Translations under genes and position numbers: made by a program
Notes under the pieces: generated by a model
Databases searched by the model: none
Seen by the model: the letters and a program-made list of their open reading frames with translations, nothing else
What the model was told of the DNA's origin: nothing
Shown: positions 1 to 10,529 of the stretch, in pieces
How positions within the stretch are numbered: the stretch's first letter is position 1
Layout: each line of letters opens with the position of its first letter
NCBI RefSeq assembly: GCF_964340395.1
Contig: NC_135570.1
Span: 14,130,322 to 14,190,321, forward strand
Source of the DNA: Glandiceps talaboti
Taxonomy: Eukaryota; Hemichordata; Enteropneusta; Spengelidae
Direction: 5' to 3'
DNA length: 60,000 bases

Positions 1-545
1 TTGATATAGTAAAATGGAAAAAGAGAGCGATCAATTAATTCTTTGTAATTAACTCTATACAAGTTCAAGAGCTGACACAGGACTAAAGACAAAAGAAGGG
101 TATTGAAGCAACTCGATAAAAAAATTCATTAATATCAATAAGTCCACGTCAGAGATATGAGATTTTAATCCAATCAGCAATCTTAGAATAAGAATTGTAA
201 TATGTTTTGTATAATGTAGAAACGCCCTGTTTCTGTGATATATAATATATGATACATTTGAATAGTACTGAAAGGGAGAGCCGGGGGGGGGGGCAATCTG
301 GAGGGTAGAATGTAAGGGATGAATATATGGTGAGAACTGGTTCTCTCCATGGAGGTAGGAAGTCCTTCAGAATCCTACCTCCGTAAAGATCTTGATCTTA
401 TCTGCCTTGTACTTGCCGCTAAGCTGTGAAATAAATCTATCTACAACATCCTGTTTGTCAATGTGCATTGATTCCTGGGTGAGTACCTCTAAGCTAGCCA
501 AGTGAGAATGATTCCCTGTAAGAAGTGGTTGGTAACAACGTAATG
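1..545. repeat. Dispersed repeat, copy 1 of 2
   Basis: This stretch matches 46870-47465 in the same orientation with scattered differences. Shared landmarks are the AATTAACTCTA block, the CTAAAGACAAAAGA block, the AATATCAATAA..CCACGTCAGA block, the GAAACGCC..GTTTCTGTG block and the TTCTCTCCATGGAGGT block. It has no open frame and lies at the window edge, so its left end may be missing. It looks like a decayed non-coding interspersed repeat of unknown class. Confidence 0.75.
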
Positions 546-566
546 ACAGAACGACATCTTTTACAG

Positions 567-623
567 TATGTATGTATGTATGTATGTATGTATGTATGTA
601 TGTATGTATGTATGTATGTATGC
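567..623. repeat. (TATG)n microsatellite
   Basis: About 14 tandem TATG units end in a GCATGCA variant. The array sits exactly between two dispersed-repeat copies. Open frames across it only reflect the tetranucleotide period. Confidence 0.95.
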
Positions 624-626
624 ATG

Positions 627-1052
627 CACAGTGACTAGTGACCCAAAAGAGGTTTGGAAACTGGCAGAACTGATTACATGTACATCCAATGTTTGGTTTG
701 TTTGTTGGTTTGTTTGTTTGTTTGTTTGTTATCCGATGTTTGGTTGGTTGGTTGGTTTGTTTGTTCGTTCGTTCGTTTGCTTGCTTGCTTATTTTGTACT
801 ACAATAAAGATCTTTTATCCTGCTGCATTGCGCTTTGTTTGCTGTACTTGCACTTGGGTTACTGTACTTAGTGAGAACTCAGACCACTATTGAAAACAGA
901 TAATATGCAAACGTTGGATTAAGAGATTAACAATTGCCTCGCTGTTTCTTTTCATTTGTCTAGTTTTACTAGTTGGTGTATATTATCATGATGATTTGCA
1001 CTTTGTTTGCTGGACTTGCACTTGGGCTAATTGCAACACTAGTCAGTGAGGG
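627..1052. repeat. Dispersed repeat, copy 1 of 2 (partner 9941-10327)
   Basis: The segment from the CAGTGACTAGTGACCCAAAA block to the GCAACACTAGTCAGTGAG block matches 9941-10327 in the same orientation at high identity. Both copies carry a TTTG/TTCG/TTGC microsatellite inside, at about 690-790 here. Both contain the GAAAACAGATAATAT block, the CTCGCTGTTTCTTTTCATTTG block and a TATTATCATGATGATTTGCAC block. No coding capacity is seen. Confidence 0.85.
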
Positions 1053-1059
1053 ACCGGTC

Positions 1060-1190
1060 AGTTTCTTCGGCCTGGGGGAACCGGTGGATTGGGAGGGGGG
1101 TCACCCTGTTTTTGAAATTGGCAGTAGGGGGGGTCATGCTGTTTTCAAAATTGTGGATAGGGGGGGGTCATTGTGTTTTGGATTGTGATA
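1060..1190. mobile_element. Relic of a G-tract transposon terminus
   Basis: Three degenerate units of roughly 40 bp each carry a run of 5-8 G followed by TCA and a T-rich or AAATT segment, preceded by GGCCTGGGGGAACCGGTGG. The GGGGGGTCA..TTTT motif is the reverse complement of the AAAATGTGACCCCCC units in the element at 13082-14005. It is probably one terminus of a related element. No opposite end is found. Confidence 0.5.
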
Positions 1191-1353
1191 GAAGAAAAAA
1201 ATCCTTTTTCTACAATGGCATATAGCAAGTTGTCTGAAATGTGGTACATGTAAATATTTGTTTTTCTCCCTGTTTCTTACATGAATTCTTACTTATTAGT
1301 TCAAGCATAACTATAAATATACATATACATGTATTACCTAGCTACCACAGTAG

Positions 1354-1849
1354 TTACAGGTCAATACTGGAAATCCCTTTGGATTGCATTTCAATGCTAG
1401 AAATATTTAAAATTAGCCGAATTGCACGCTTCTGAAGTTTATATAATTTGTCAATATCACTTTTACTTGCATGAGACCATATATTACAACAAGTGTCAAA
1501 AAAGGGCTGAATATAACTAAAGTAGAAAAGTTTTTTAGTAGATACATCTAAGTATTTAGCAATATGACGAAGAGCTGCAAGATTAGAAGATACTTTGGCA
1601 TGCAAATGTTGACAATGTGAAGTCCATGAGAATGAAGAGTCAATGATAAGTCCGAGTGAGTTTTCAACTTCGCTGAGGGAAAGAGAAGCGTTGTTATAGA
1701 AAACAGAAAAGGAAGTGGGCAAAGAAAGGTTCTTTTTAGGGGGAATTACCATAGCTTTAGATTTATTTGTATTAATGATCATATGGTTTTGATTACACCA
1801 GGTGTGAACTTTAGACAGATCATCGCACCGATTCCCGAGCTTGTAATGC
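1354..1849 (-). pseudogene. Non-LTR retrotransposon reverse transcriptase fragment (C-terminal part)
   Basis: Read on the minus strand, the frame begins CDDLSKVHTWC and continues INTNKSKAM, then LGLIIDSSFSW, an LAALRHIAKYL block, FSYIQPFFDTCCNIW and LYKLQKRAIRLIL. In jockey/CR1-type LINEs this is the order of the region from the catalytic loop through the thumb. The YADD loop is decayed to CDD, and the N-terminal palm, endonuclease and 3' end are absent. It is a dead 5'-truncated fragment. The exact clade cannot be told. Confidence 0.8.
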
Positions 1850-2110
1850 CCCTATTAACACTTCGAAACCATACCCGTCAATGTTTTGCTTATCTATTGC
1901 CTGTGGTGTTATCTGATACCCGAAATTTTGTGTTTCATCGCCTCATGAATAAAGTTTTTGACAAATTTTTAAAGACTCCTCAGGATTAGAGATGATGTGT
2001 GACAGTGAGGGCGCCTCATCCTAGATACTGAGTCAATATTTCAGATCGGCATCTCGTTGGGAATGTTTGTAAGGTAAAAACGTTGGACTTATTACGTAAG
2101 AGATGAAAAA

Positions 2111-2220
2111 TGTCTAGCTCCTGACGACCGTGTTCTTAAAACGTCGTCGTCGTCGTCGTCGTCGACCGTGTATCTCACAACGTCGTGTAAACTCGGAACA
2201 CGGTCGTCAGGAACTAGACT
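2111..2220. mobile_element. Hairpin MITE with (GTC)n centre
   Basis: The arms TAGCTCCTGACGACCGTGTTC and GAACACGGTCGTCAGGAACTA are imperfect inverted complements. They flank a GTC triplet array at about 2142-2163. The element is non-coding and directly abuts the hAT-type MITE at 2229. No clear target-site duplication is read. Confidence 0.65.
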
Positions 2221-2228
2221 AGTATGAC

Positions 2229-2334
2229 CACAGGCACTCGAATCAATCTGTATGATTTTTTTAAAATGTATAGTAAATAAATAAAATTTACTATACATTT
2301 GTTTTAATCATACAGATTGATTCGAGTGCCTGTG
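2229..2334. mobile_element. hAT-type hairpin MITE (family A, copy 1)
   Basis: A 106-bp near-perfect palindrome starts CACAGGCACTCG and ends CGAGTGCCTGTG. It is flanked by a perfect 8-bp direct repeat, AGTATGAC, at 2221-2228 and 2335-2342. An 8-bp target duplication with CA..TG termini is typical of the hAT superfamily. Related copies lie at 45183-45429 and 55579-55746. Confidence 0.9.
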
Positions 2335-2342
2335 AGTATGAC

Positions 2343-3158
2343 CTCTACCGAGTATCCTCGAGTATATTAACTGCTATTTAATTATGCTTTTAATAAAAAT
2401 ACAACAAGCGCGTCAACTTTGGCAAGTTTTTCCACTATGCAAATATCGTAGATTCTGATTTGTGGATAATTACAGCGTGGGTTATACCATGGATGTCTCA
2501 CTAATACATCCATGGTTATACTTCCATGATTACAGCAGAGGGATTACAGTAAGCTCCGTCGTTCGTTGTACTTGTTGTTTGTTAGAACTAGTTAGCTTTC
2601 CTCCAATGATTCCCTAAAGAACAAGCGAATGGCACTGACATACTTCTCACGTAATAACATGAATAACATGCATGGTACATTGTCAAATCGTTACATAACA
2701 GATTACTAGTCATTTGTACTTCAATCTGACAGACATGACTGAATGACTCTGTGCTTGAACTCCAACCAATAACAAGGTCAAATAGTGTATATGGGTTTAC
2801 CAGCGGTCAAACAGGTTATAGTCAGAGTAAGGTAGGTTGACCTGTTATTTTCTATTTTTCGTAAAATATCAGAGAATCAAGTTAAACGAGTTGTTCTTCT
2901 CTAAATGGCCTGATGCTTCCAGCAAAATGAGTGCGGGTTATCATAGGCATACTACTGCGAGTTAAAAAAAATTCCGGTGCCCAGAATAACGAGGTAGATA
3001 GTTGCCAGGACACACAGATATAACGCACTTTAAGGGGTTCTGTCAGAGATTAATAGCCTGGACGCTGGAACTCATATTCACTACGTGGGGGGAAGGGGAC
3101 TGTAGCCAAAAAACAGTCAAAAACTATCCGTCCGTCTGTGTGTGGCTGTCCGTGTGTA
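2343..3158. other. Intergenic stretch without recognised features
   Basis: No coding exon, RNA gene or repeat is recognised. A CATGGATGT/ACATCCATGG inverted pair lies near 2490-2512. Confidence 0.5.
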
Positions 3159-3188
3159 ACATCTCTCTCTCTCTCTCTCTCTCTCTCA
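3159..3188. repeat. (TC)n microsatellite
   Basis: An uninterrupted TC dinucleotide run is followed by CACCCACCCACACA. Confidence 0.9.
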
Positions 3189-3354
3189 CCCACCCACACA
3201 TTTCTGTCAAAGGTGACGAAAACTCTTTAAATATCATTACATGTACATACAGGTATACAGGTACATTTCTGATTTTAGGCCTTATTTAGGCCTCTGACAT
3301 CAGATCTAGATTAATGATAGTCTTACCAGTGTGTATGCTTACATAGTCAGCAAT

Positions 3355-3703
3355 TTATATTTCATTTGCAAGGCCTTCCCAGTGTCTGTCTAAACGTCGC
3401 TCAAAAGTGTAAACATTTTGTGCATCCACCACAGTGGTTTATACTTCTATGTACAGAAGAGAATTTCCTGATATCCAGCCTTGTATGGACTTTGAACAGT
3501 TTATATTGATGCCCTCTAGTGTCACAATGTCTGGTCTTGACAAAATCAGTCACTCTAGTGTCATATTTCCCCGACATAATTTTGTATAGTTCAATCATAT
3601 CTCCCCGTAGACGACGGTAAGCCAAAGTTGGTAGGTTCAGACGCCTTAATCTTTCCTGGTACGATAATTCTCTAAATCCTGGAATTAACTTGTTTTTGTA
3701 CAT
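3355..3703 (-). pseudogene. CR1/L2-like LINE reverse transcriptase C-terminal fragment
   Basis: The minus frame reads SYQERLRRLNLPTLAYRRLR, then GDMIELYKIMSGKYD. This is the conserved C-terminal block of CR1/L2-like reverse transcriptases. After SVHRSINH a small deletion shifts the frame. The usual end (VDAQNVYTFERRLDRHWEG) resumes in another frame, with a stop at 3355-3357. It is an old, inactive 3' fragment. Confidence 0.8.
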
Positions 3704-3814
3704 GTTTTGTATTTACAAGTAATATCATTGAATAGTTGTATGCGAACTGTTATAGAAGCATAAAGATTGCCAGTAATATGTTATCAAATTGAACACATAT
3801 GTTTACTACAGTCC

Positions 3815-4137
3815 TTTTCAAGTTACCAGTCACCGACTCTGTTTGATACAACCGAGCAGAAACCAATAAGAACCTGCATATTCTACATCTAGATAGCAAG
3901 ATTGCAATGTATTGCTACATTTTGTCTAAATGAAACCATTTAAATGTACAGCCACTAGACGTAGACGTGTCGGCGCCAATGTTTACATATGATGTCGGCA
4001 TGGTGGCGCTTTACAGATAATTTCATTTAGACAAGATAGCAAGAAACTGTATGCATTCAATCTTGTTATCTTAAAGTGTAGCATTACATCCACAGTTTCT
4101 TATTGGTTTCTGCGTGGTTGTACCAAACAAACTTGAA
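3815..4137. mobile_element. MITE with long inverted arms
   Basis: The left arm (CAAGTTACC..GTTTGATACAACC..CAGAAACCAATAAGAA..TTGTCTAAATGAAA) is mirrored by the right arm (TTTCATTTAGACAA..TTCTTATTGGTTTCTG..GGTTGTACCAAACAAACTTG). The arms are about 110 bp and imperfect. The centre is CpG-bearing. The element is non-coding, and its superfamily is unassigned because no clean target duplication is seen. Confidence 0.7.
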
Positions 4138-4251
4138 ATGGGTTGTAACTACAATTTATTGCAAGCTCAGTTAGACTTATAGCTGGAATGTATACTAACT
4201 AGTACCATAAGAATACTATACTATATACAGTATATATATTATACATGCATA

Positions 4252-4256
<5 letters not shown>

Positions 4257-4301
<45 letters not shown>

Positions 4302-4303
4302 TG

Positions 4304-4340
<37 letters not shown>
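4257..4340. repeat. (GT)n/(GCGT)n array just upstream of the phosphatase gene
   Basis: An alternating purine-pyrimidine tract (GT, then GCGT, then GT) ends 73 bp before the start codon at 4414, so it lies in the presumed promoter or 5' UTR. Such tracts can adopt Z-DNA. A regulatory role is inference. Confidence 0.9.
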
Positions 4341-4342
<2 letters not shown>

Positions 4343-4413
4343 AGTTGCGTCAATTTATTTCATAACATGTTACTACTACTATTTTGTTCAAAGAGGTAAC
4401 TTGAATTGCAACA

Positions 4414-7007
4414 ATGGAGGAATGTACAGGTCTAGGTGAGATGACAAAGGCAGGCTGTATGGAACTGACGTCAGAGTTAATGCCTCACTTCATAGCCTCC
4501 ATTGACACAGTCCTGTGTGATTGTGAGGGTGAGTTTAATATCGGTGACTTGTGATGCAGTTTTACGCCATCAACGTTAGTTCTGGGTGAAGGTGAGGTAT
4601 GCCTGACTAATGCAGGGTTTTGCGCCATCACAGACATTAGTGCTAGCCAAGCTGTTCTTGATTCTAACTGCAGGTAAAATTTGCTATTGTAAAACTCAAG
4701 ATTTCTATCGACGAATGAGATCAGCCACTGACCAACAAATCGAAGTACTGTCGTCACAATAAAATGTCGCGTGGATACATGGCTTCAATATTTATCTGAT
4801 AACAATATTATTTTACGAGTTGTAGTACTGCTGAAAAAAACTGCCGCATTTTTAAAGTGACGAACTAAACATGTCTTCTACATGTTAATCGGGTTAAGAT
4901 AGGTGGGATATGATTAAGACTTTTTTGCAAACACGATTAATGTTTGCCATTTGTTTTATGTCCAGGGGTCATATGGAAAGGGTCGTCCTCCAAACACCCT
5001 GTGCCTGGTGCAACTGAAGCGTTGGAAAAATTACGCAAAAGGGTAAGTGACTAAGTGTCTTCAAACAGAACCGGACACGTCTATATATTGCAATAGTTGG
5101 GATTATGTGGACATTATATGTGCAACTCAAACTCCTAATCTAAATATAAATTTTGTTATAAGCTCGGAGCAACACTTGTCCATGAGATGCCATTTACGCT
5201 CCAACCTTACTACAAAAGCTGTCATTGGCTAAATACGAATCACATGACCTCCCTTGGTAAAACAAAGTTATTATTGACCGCGCTTGAAGTGACTACTTAC
5301 TTACCAAGATAAGAGTGAAGGATCGACGTCAGACACAATCGCGATGTTTGATACATAGATGAAAGAAGAAAGGAAAATGTACGGTGACGTTCAATTCAAT
5401 TCGCAACAGCGCCCTCATTGTTTGATATGTGCAATTCATAGGTTCCACCTGCTTGCAAGTTGTTTTGTTTTCCACAATAATGTTGTTACGTTGCAGGGCA
5501 AGAAGATTTTCTTTCTGACAAACACGAACACCAAATCAAGGAAACAAATCTTGCAGGAATTAAATAAACTTGGATTTCAAGCAAATGAGGTATGGTGGTA
5601 AAATCACATTTAAAAAATCATTGCAGTGAGTGATTGTATTATGATGGGTTATGTCCATGTATCCCTCTGAGAATTATAATATTGATTATTAAAACAAAAC
5701 AAAAACAAACAAAAACAAACAAATGATAATGATAATATTACAGTATGAATCTGATTATCAAGAGCATCTAAAGAAACAATTCTTTCAAAATTAGTTCGTT
5801 GGTGTATCTTCATTTAAAGTGGTCATATGGATGAGGATTGGTATTTATTTTCGATTTTTAATTTATAAAACAATTTTATCATGGCTTCCTACTTGAAAAA
5901 TCAATGTGGAACAACATAGACCAAGTACGTGTTTGTAGCTCAATACATGGCATAAAGCTCAAAAGTGTATAAAAGTTTGTTATTGTACGTACAATAACAA
6001 AGATTTTACATATTTATCAGTCTTCTGCAATTTATTGAGTTACAACCGAGGACTTTGCATATGTTGTTTCATATTTGATTTTTCAATTAGGAAGCCATGA
6101 TAAAATTGATTTATAAATTAAAGATCCAAAATAAATACCCAATCCTCATCCATATGGCCACTTTGCTTTAAGTACTTTTCTTTTTAATTTTGTTTTATAA
6201 CGTTTTGCAATTTTTGCTGATTAGTTTTACCCCATTGAAAATCAAAAAAACGTCCATGTGAAATGTCAATTACCCCTCCACTAGTTTTTGGTGGCACTGT
6301 TTACATTGGATTGATGTCCATGTGTAAACAGTTCTGAAAGAAACGTAGTCCAAATTGTACATTTGTGGGATGTTTATAGAAATTTGGTCACTCAGCAAAT
6401 ATGCTTCTGGAAGTAAGTGCGAATGCTTAAAATTTGAATTTAAGAACAAAACTCGCGCATGCGCATTATATTGTCTCATTTTGTTTTTTATTCATTTCTG
6501 GTGGTAGGAGGAGATTGTGTGCACGTCCTTCGCAGCTGCCGCCTACCTTAAACACAGTGTAAAATTTGAGGGTAAAGTATACCTGGTTGGCAGTGTCGGG
6601 TTGGCTGAAGAATTAGAATTGGCGGGAATTCAATACATCGGATTAGGAGTAAGAAATTCAAATATCTTGTTTTGTGCATATTTGTGTATAATATGAGCAA
6701 CACTGTCGTAGCAATCTAAAAGTTCTTATCGTGACGAAAGTGTGCCAAATTAGACCACCAATGTTAAACCGACAATGATCCAGTTACTCGTAGTATCTTT
6801 AGCATGATTCATCCTTTAATTTTTATGCCACTTTCTACTTCAATCTCATGAATCTTATCCCATGTATATTGATAACGACATACTGTTTGAAATGAACACA
6901 CACCGAAACATTCGTCGTTGCGGGCGCACTTTCAAATTGGCCTTTCAATTTCAGTACTAAGCATCGTTCAGCCATATACTATTTCACTTAACCTACATTG
7001 TGTTGTA

Positions 7008-7040
<33 letters not shown>

Positions 7041-7129
7041 GCTATCTATCTAGCTAGCTAGCTATCCATATATTATCCATCCATCCATCCATCATCCATC
7101 CAGCCATCCAGCCATCTATCCATCCATCC

Positions 7130-7218
<89 letters not shown>

Positions 7219-8022
7219 CTTATCTATCTACCTATCTATCTATATATATACACACACGATAGATAATTGCATTGATTCATTTCTCCCCCTTCCTCCCTTT
7301 TCAGCCCGACATAGTCGATAGCGGTAGTACTATAGACGACTGGGCAGACCTACCAATAGACCCGGAGGTGAGTTAACTTATCTTGTCTTCATAACATCAA
7401 TGATATTTTTCTAGACTGTCAGAACACTGCTGACCTTATATCCGATGACGTTTGCAGTTGTATACTGCGATAAATCAAAACGCAGACTTTGGGAATCGCT
7501 TCCACCAAGCTATCGCTTCTTCAGAGAGCTAGAGATACTATAAGCCAGTAGCCGGCAATCGATTAGACTGCGTTGTGGGCTTGTACTGTAGAGTCACGTT
7601 CGAAATTATCAATATATTGCATGGTACGTTTTGTACAACCAACCTAGCCTGTAAAAATACAGACATTGGTGGCGCTCTAACGACCTATGAGTTCCACGAG
7701 TGAGACCCTTGTTACTCTCTAGTGACTGTGATCCTTTGCAATACCTTGCCACACGTGTACACATACCATACCTCCCATCTGTTCTACACGGTTGATCTTG
7801 CCCATTTAAATACTGGGGAAAAAAAACGTATTTATTTATATTTTGGAATCATTCAGGTCAAAGCCGTAGTGGTAGGATTTGATGAACACCTAAGTTATCA
7901 TAAACTTGTCAAAGCGGCAACGTATCTTAGCAACCCGGGTTGCTTGTTTATTGCGACAAACGAAGACACACGATTTCCCTTTGATACCAAGGTTGTTCTT
8001 CCAGGTGAGAGTTGATATCCCA

Positions 8023-8075
<53 letters not shown>

Positions 8076-9336
8076 GCCTGTCTGATTGATTGATTGATTG
8101 ATTGATTGTTTGTTTGTGTTTGTTTGTTTGTTTGTTTGTTTGTTTGTTTGTTTGTTTGTTTGAGTGTATGTATGTATGTATGTATGTATGTATGTATGTA
8201 TGTATGTATGTATGTATTTCTACTTCACCACACAGAAAATGTTGTTACCATGGTTATAGATACGTAATATGATTGAATCCTGGCTAGGATAAGTCTTTTA
8301 TAGTTTATCAAATCATTTTCTTTCGTAGCTACTGGATTGTGCGTACAAGCAGTGAAGACTGCATCTCAGAGAGATCCCATCGTTCTGGGAAAACCGCATA
8401 GATATCTATTTGCAAGCATAACAAACAGGTAGGCAAGACTTATCAACTGCCTACCTGGTACTATAGAAAGATACTACGACCAGTACTCATAATCATTGCC
8501 TAATCAATGCTGAGGCTTTTGCTGAAAGAGGAATAGCTCATCACTTTGTTTCCCAGAGTGCATCGTCCCAGTGTACAGCTGCAGGTCTTATCTTAGTCTG
8601 TAAGGTACGCCGTGACGGGGCGCCCTCACACATCGGCCAACCTCGGTGAGAGGAGGCCGGTGAGGGCGGAACGTCACGACGTATCTTACAGTCTAGTCTC
8701 ATCAATCTAACCAGATTTGTCAATTTTCTATAACTCTACTTTAGAAAGGTTGTGCCTTGTGGGGTTGGTGAAAAGACATTTCGGAGTCCACTAAGCATAA
8801 ACAAATGCAGTCTTCGTTCCATTTTAATTGCTTTATGATTCAGTTCCCACCTACCATCTTGGTATTTTATGTCATACAGTAATTGTGTGTATGTGGGGGG
8901 GGGTGTTACAAAGGGGTGACACAAAATCCATAGCATGGTGAACTAACGGCAGTGGTCCCAAGATAGTCTAGGTTATCCAACCTCTCACCACTGGGGGCTC
9001 TGCCTACGAGACCACCCCGAACGAAAATCGTTTGGGGTGGTCTCATAGGCAGCGCACCCTGGGTAACCGAGACTAGTCCCAAGACTATCTTTCTCTCTTT
9101 CCTTTAGCGTTGAGGGCATAGACCCTAGTCGAACTGTTATGATTGGTGATACACTAGCCACTGATATACTACTTGGTAAGAACTGTGGACTGAAGACATT
9201 ATTGGTGGAAACAGGTCTTAGTAATAGAGAAGATGCAAGACAAAATCAACAAAGTACATCAAAAGAAAGACAAATGATGGTGCCCGATTATTTCATCAAA
9301 AGTATCGGTGATTTAGGAAATGGTGTTAAATTCTAG
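4414..9336 (+). CDS. PGP: PGP-type HAD phosphatase (glycerol-3-phosphate/2-phosphoglycolate phosphatase), 8 exons, 321 aa
   Basis: Coding exons are 4414-4528, 4966-5042, 5497-5589, 6508-6648, 7305-7367, 7857-8004, 8329-8428 and 9108-9336. All introns are GT-AG and the joined frame is intact. The 321 residues equal the length of human PGP. The family hydrolyses glycerol-3-phosphate, 2-phosphoglycolate and related metabolites in the cytosol. Motifs seen: motif I at residues 33-40 (VLCDCEGV), motif [13 protein letters not shown]2-cap block [20 protein letters not shown], then [13 protein letters not shown], motif III Lys in [10 protein letters not shown], and motif [22 protein letters not shown]. 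The nucleophile Asp36 is present, but the acid/base position two residues on is Glu38 instead of Asp. The start is the first ATG in frame, with GACAAC-free context ACAATGG. A divergent paralogue is possible. Family assignment is firm; substrate is not. Confidence 0.95.
5817..6163. mobile_element. MITE family B in intron 3, full copy
   Basis: Arms of about 100 bp begin AAGTGGTCATATGGATGAGG on the left and end CCTCATCCATATGGCCACTT on the right. Both contain the TTTTATCATGGCTTCCTA block. A truncated copy is at 15600-15843, and an interrupted half copy flanks 13082-14005. The element is non-coding. Confidence 0.85.
6649..7012. other. Intron 4 of PGP, unique part
   Basis: Ordinary AT-rich intron sequence. 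Nothing recognised before the TCTA array. Confidence 0.5.
7013..7240. repeat. (TATC)n/(CATC)n compound microsatellite in intron 4
   Basis: TATC units shift into CCATC/CAGC variants and back to a long pure TATC run at about 7131-7215. The array lies 65 bp before the acceptor of exon 5. Confidence 0.95.
8021..8219. repeat. Chain of tetranucleotide arrays in intron 6
   Basis: Successive blocks of TCTG, GATT, TTTG and TATG units occur with no unique DNA between them. They begin just after the exon 6 donor at 8005. Each unit differs from the next by one or two substitutions. Confidence 0.95.
8583..8700. mobile_element. Hairpin MITE in intron 7
   Basis: The left arm AGTCTGTAAGGTACGCCGTGA and the right arm TCACGACGTATCTTACAGTCT are inverted complements. 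They flank GC-rich GCGCCCTCAC/GTGAGGGCGG segments. An 18-bp piece of the right terminus (ACGTATCTTACAGTCTAG) recurs at about 50022 and 50435. No clean target duplication. Confidence 0.7.
8964..9075. mobile_element. Mutator-like hairpin MITE in intron 7 with 9-bp target duplication
   Basis: The 112-bp element has ends TAGTCTAGGTTATCC and GGGTAACCGAGACTA and an inner palindrome around GAGACCACCCCGAACGA. It is flanked by a perfect 9-bp direct repeat, GTCCCAAGA, at 8955-8963 and 9076-9084. A 9-bp duplication is the hallmark of Mutator-like elements. The insertion lies 32 bp before the exon 8 acceptor. Confidence 0.85.
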
Positions 9337-9440
9337 GGTTTCAGTAATATTGTGACTCGATCACGTATCAATTGTGATTTTTCAATTTTCGTAACAAAAA
9401 TATTGTGACTATATTGATATCAATTGCGATTTTTCAATTC

Positions 9441-9639
9441 TATGTATGTATGTATGTATGTATGTATGTATGTATGTATGTATGTATGTATGTATGTATG
9501 TATGTATGCATGCATGCATGCATGCATGCATGCACGCACGCACGGATGGATGGATGGATGGATGGATGGGTGGGTGTATGTATGTGTACATACTTGTGTA
9601 TATATGCACATGCGTCTGTTTTTGTCTGTGTGGCTGACT

Positions 9640-9689
<50 letters not shown>

Positions 9690-9690
9690 C
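9441..9690. repeat. Compound microsatellite in the PGP 3' UTR
   Basis: Blocks run (TATG)n, (CATG)n, (CACG)n, (GATG)n, then GGTG, and finally (GT)n at about 9645-9690. They lie between the stop codon (9334-9336) and the poly(A) signal, so they are probably transcribed. Confidence 0.95.
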
Positions 9691-9739
9691 TATGTGTCTA
9701 TATGTATGAATATATGCCCACTGATGTATAAATACTGTA

Positions 9740-9745
9740 AATAAA
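9740..9745 (+). other. Candidate poly(A) signal of PGP
   Basis: AATAAA lies 404 bp past the stop codon, in TGTAAATAAATTCC. It is the first canonical hexamer after the gene. Confidence 0.6.
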
Positions 9746-9940
9746 TTCCACGTTCTTTCAAATCAATTCCGTTGCGGTGTTATTTATCATAATCGATTAC
9801 TTATGGACTGACTCAGGTTATCTTTGTGTCATTTTTTTCATGATTTTCTCATTGTCATTATCATTGTTGTTTGTGCTCCTGTTGGGTGGTTACATGACGG
9901 GTGTATTGCCATATGACCATCTTGGCATGTGTGGAAAGTG

Positions 9941-10327
9941 TAACACAGTGACGAGTAACCCAAAACAGAGGTTTGGAAACTGGCAGAACTGATTACATGT
10001 ACATCTACTGTTTTGTTTGCCCGTCCGTCCGTTCGTTCGTTCGTTTGTTTGTTTGCTTGCTTATTTTGTACTACAAGAAAGATCTTTTATCTTGCTGCAT
10101 TGCGTTTTGTTTGCTGTACTTGCACTTGGGTTACTGTACTTAGTGAGAACGAAGACCACTATTGAAAACAGATAATATACAAACGTCGGATTAAGAGGTT
10201 AACAACTGCCTCGCTGTTTCTTTTCATTTGTCTAGTTTTACTACAGCCATGGTGTATATTATCATGATGATTTGCACTTTGTTTGCTGGACTTGCACTTG
10301 AGCTAATTGCAACATTACTCAGTGAGA
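9941..10327. repeat. Dispersed repeat, copy 2 (partner 627-1052)
   Basis: Same orientation as the 627-1052 copy, with a shorter CCGT/TTCG/TTTG array at about 10020-10065. The blocks CTTTGTTTGCTGGACTTGCA and GATCTTTTATC are shared. No coding capacity. Confidence 0.85.
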
Positions 10328-10529
10328 AGAACATGCATTACAAGATGAATTGGCGTGACATATTTTGCAAAGATGTTGCAGAAATAATGTATATTCTGCT
10401 ACAGTCTGCAACCACCTCTTCCTCGTAGGATAATGAAAGTTTTAGGTTTAGCAAATGTGATCTGGAAACTACCTGTCATCACGACATTTGCCCTGGCTGT
10501 CGACCTTGACCTGACCTTGACCTGACTTA

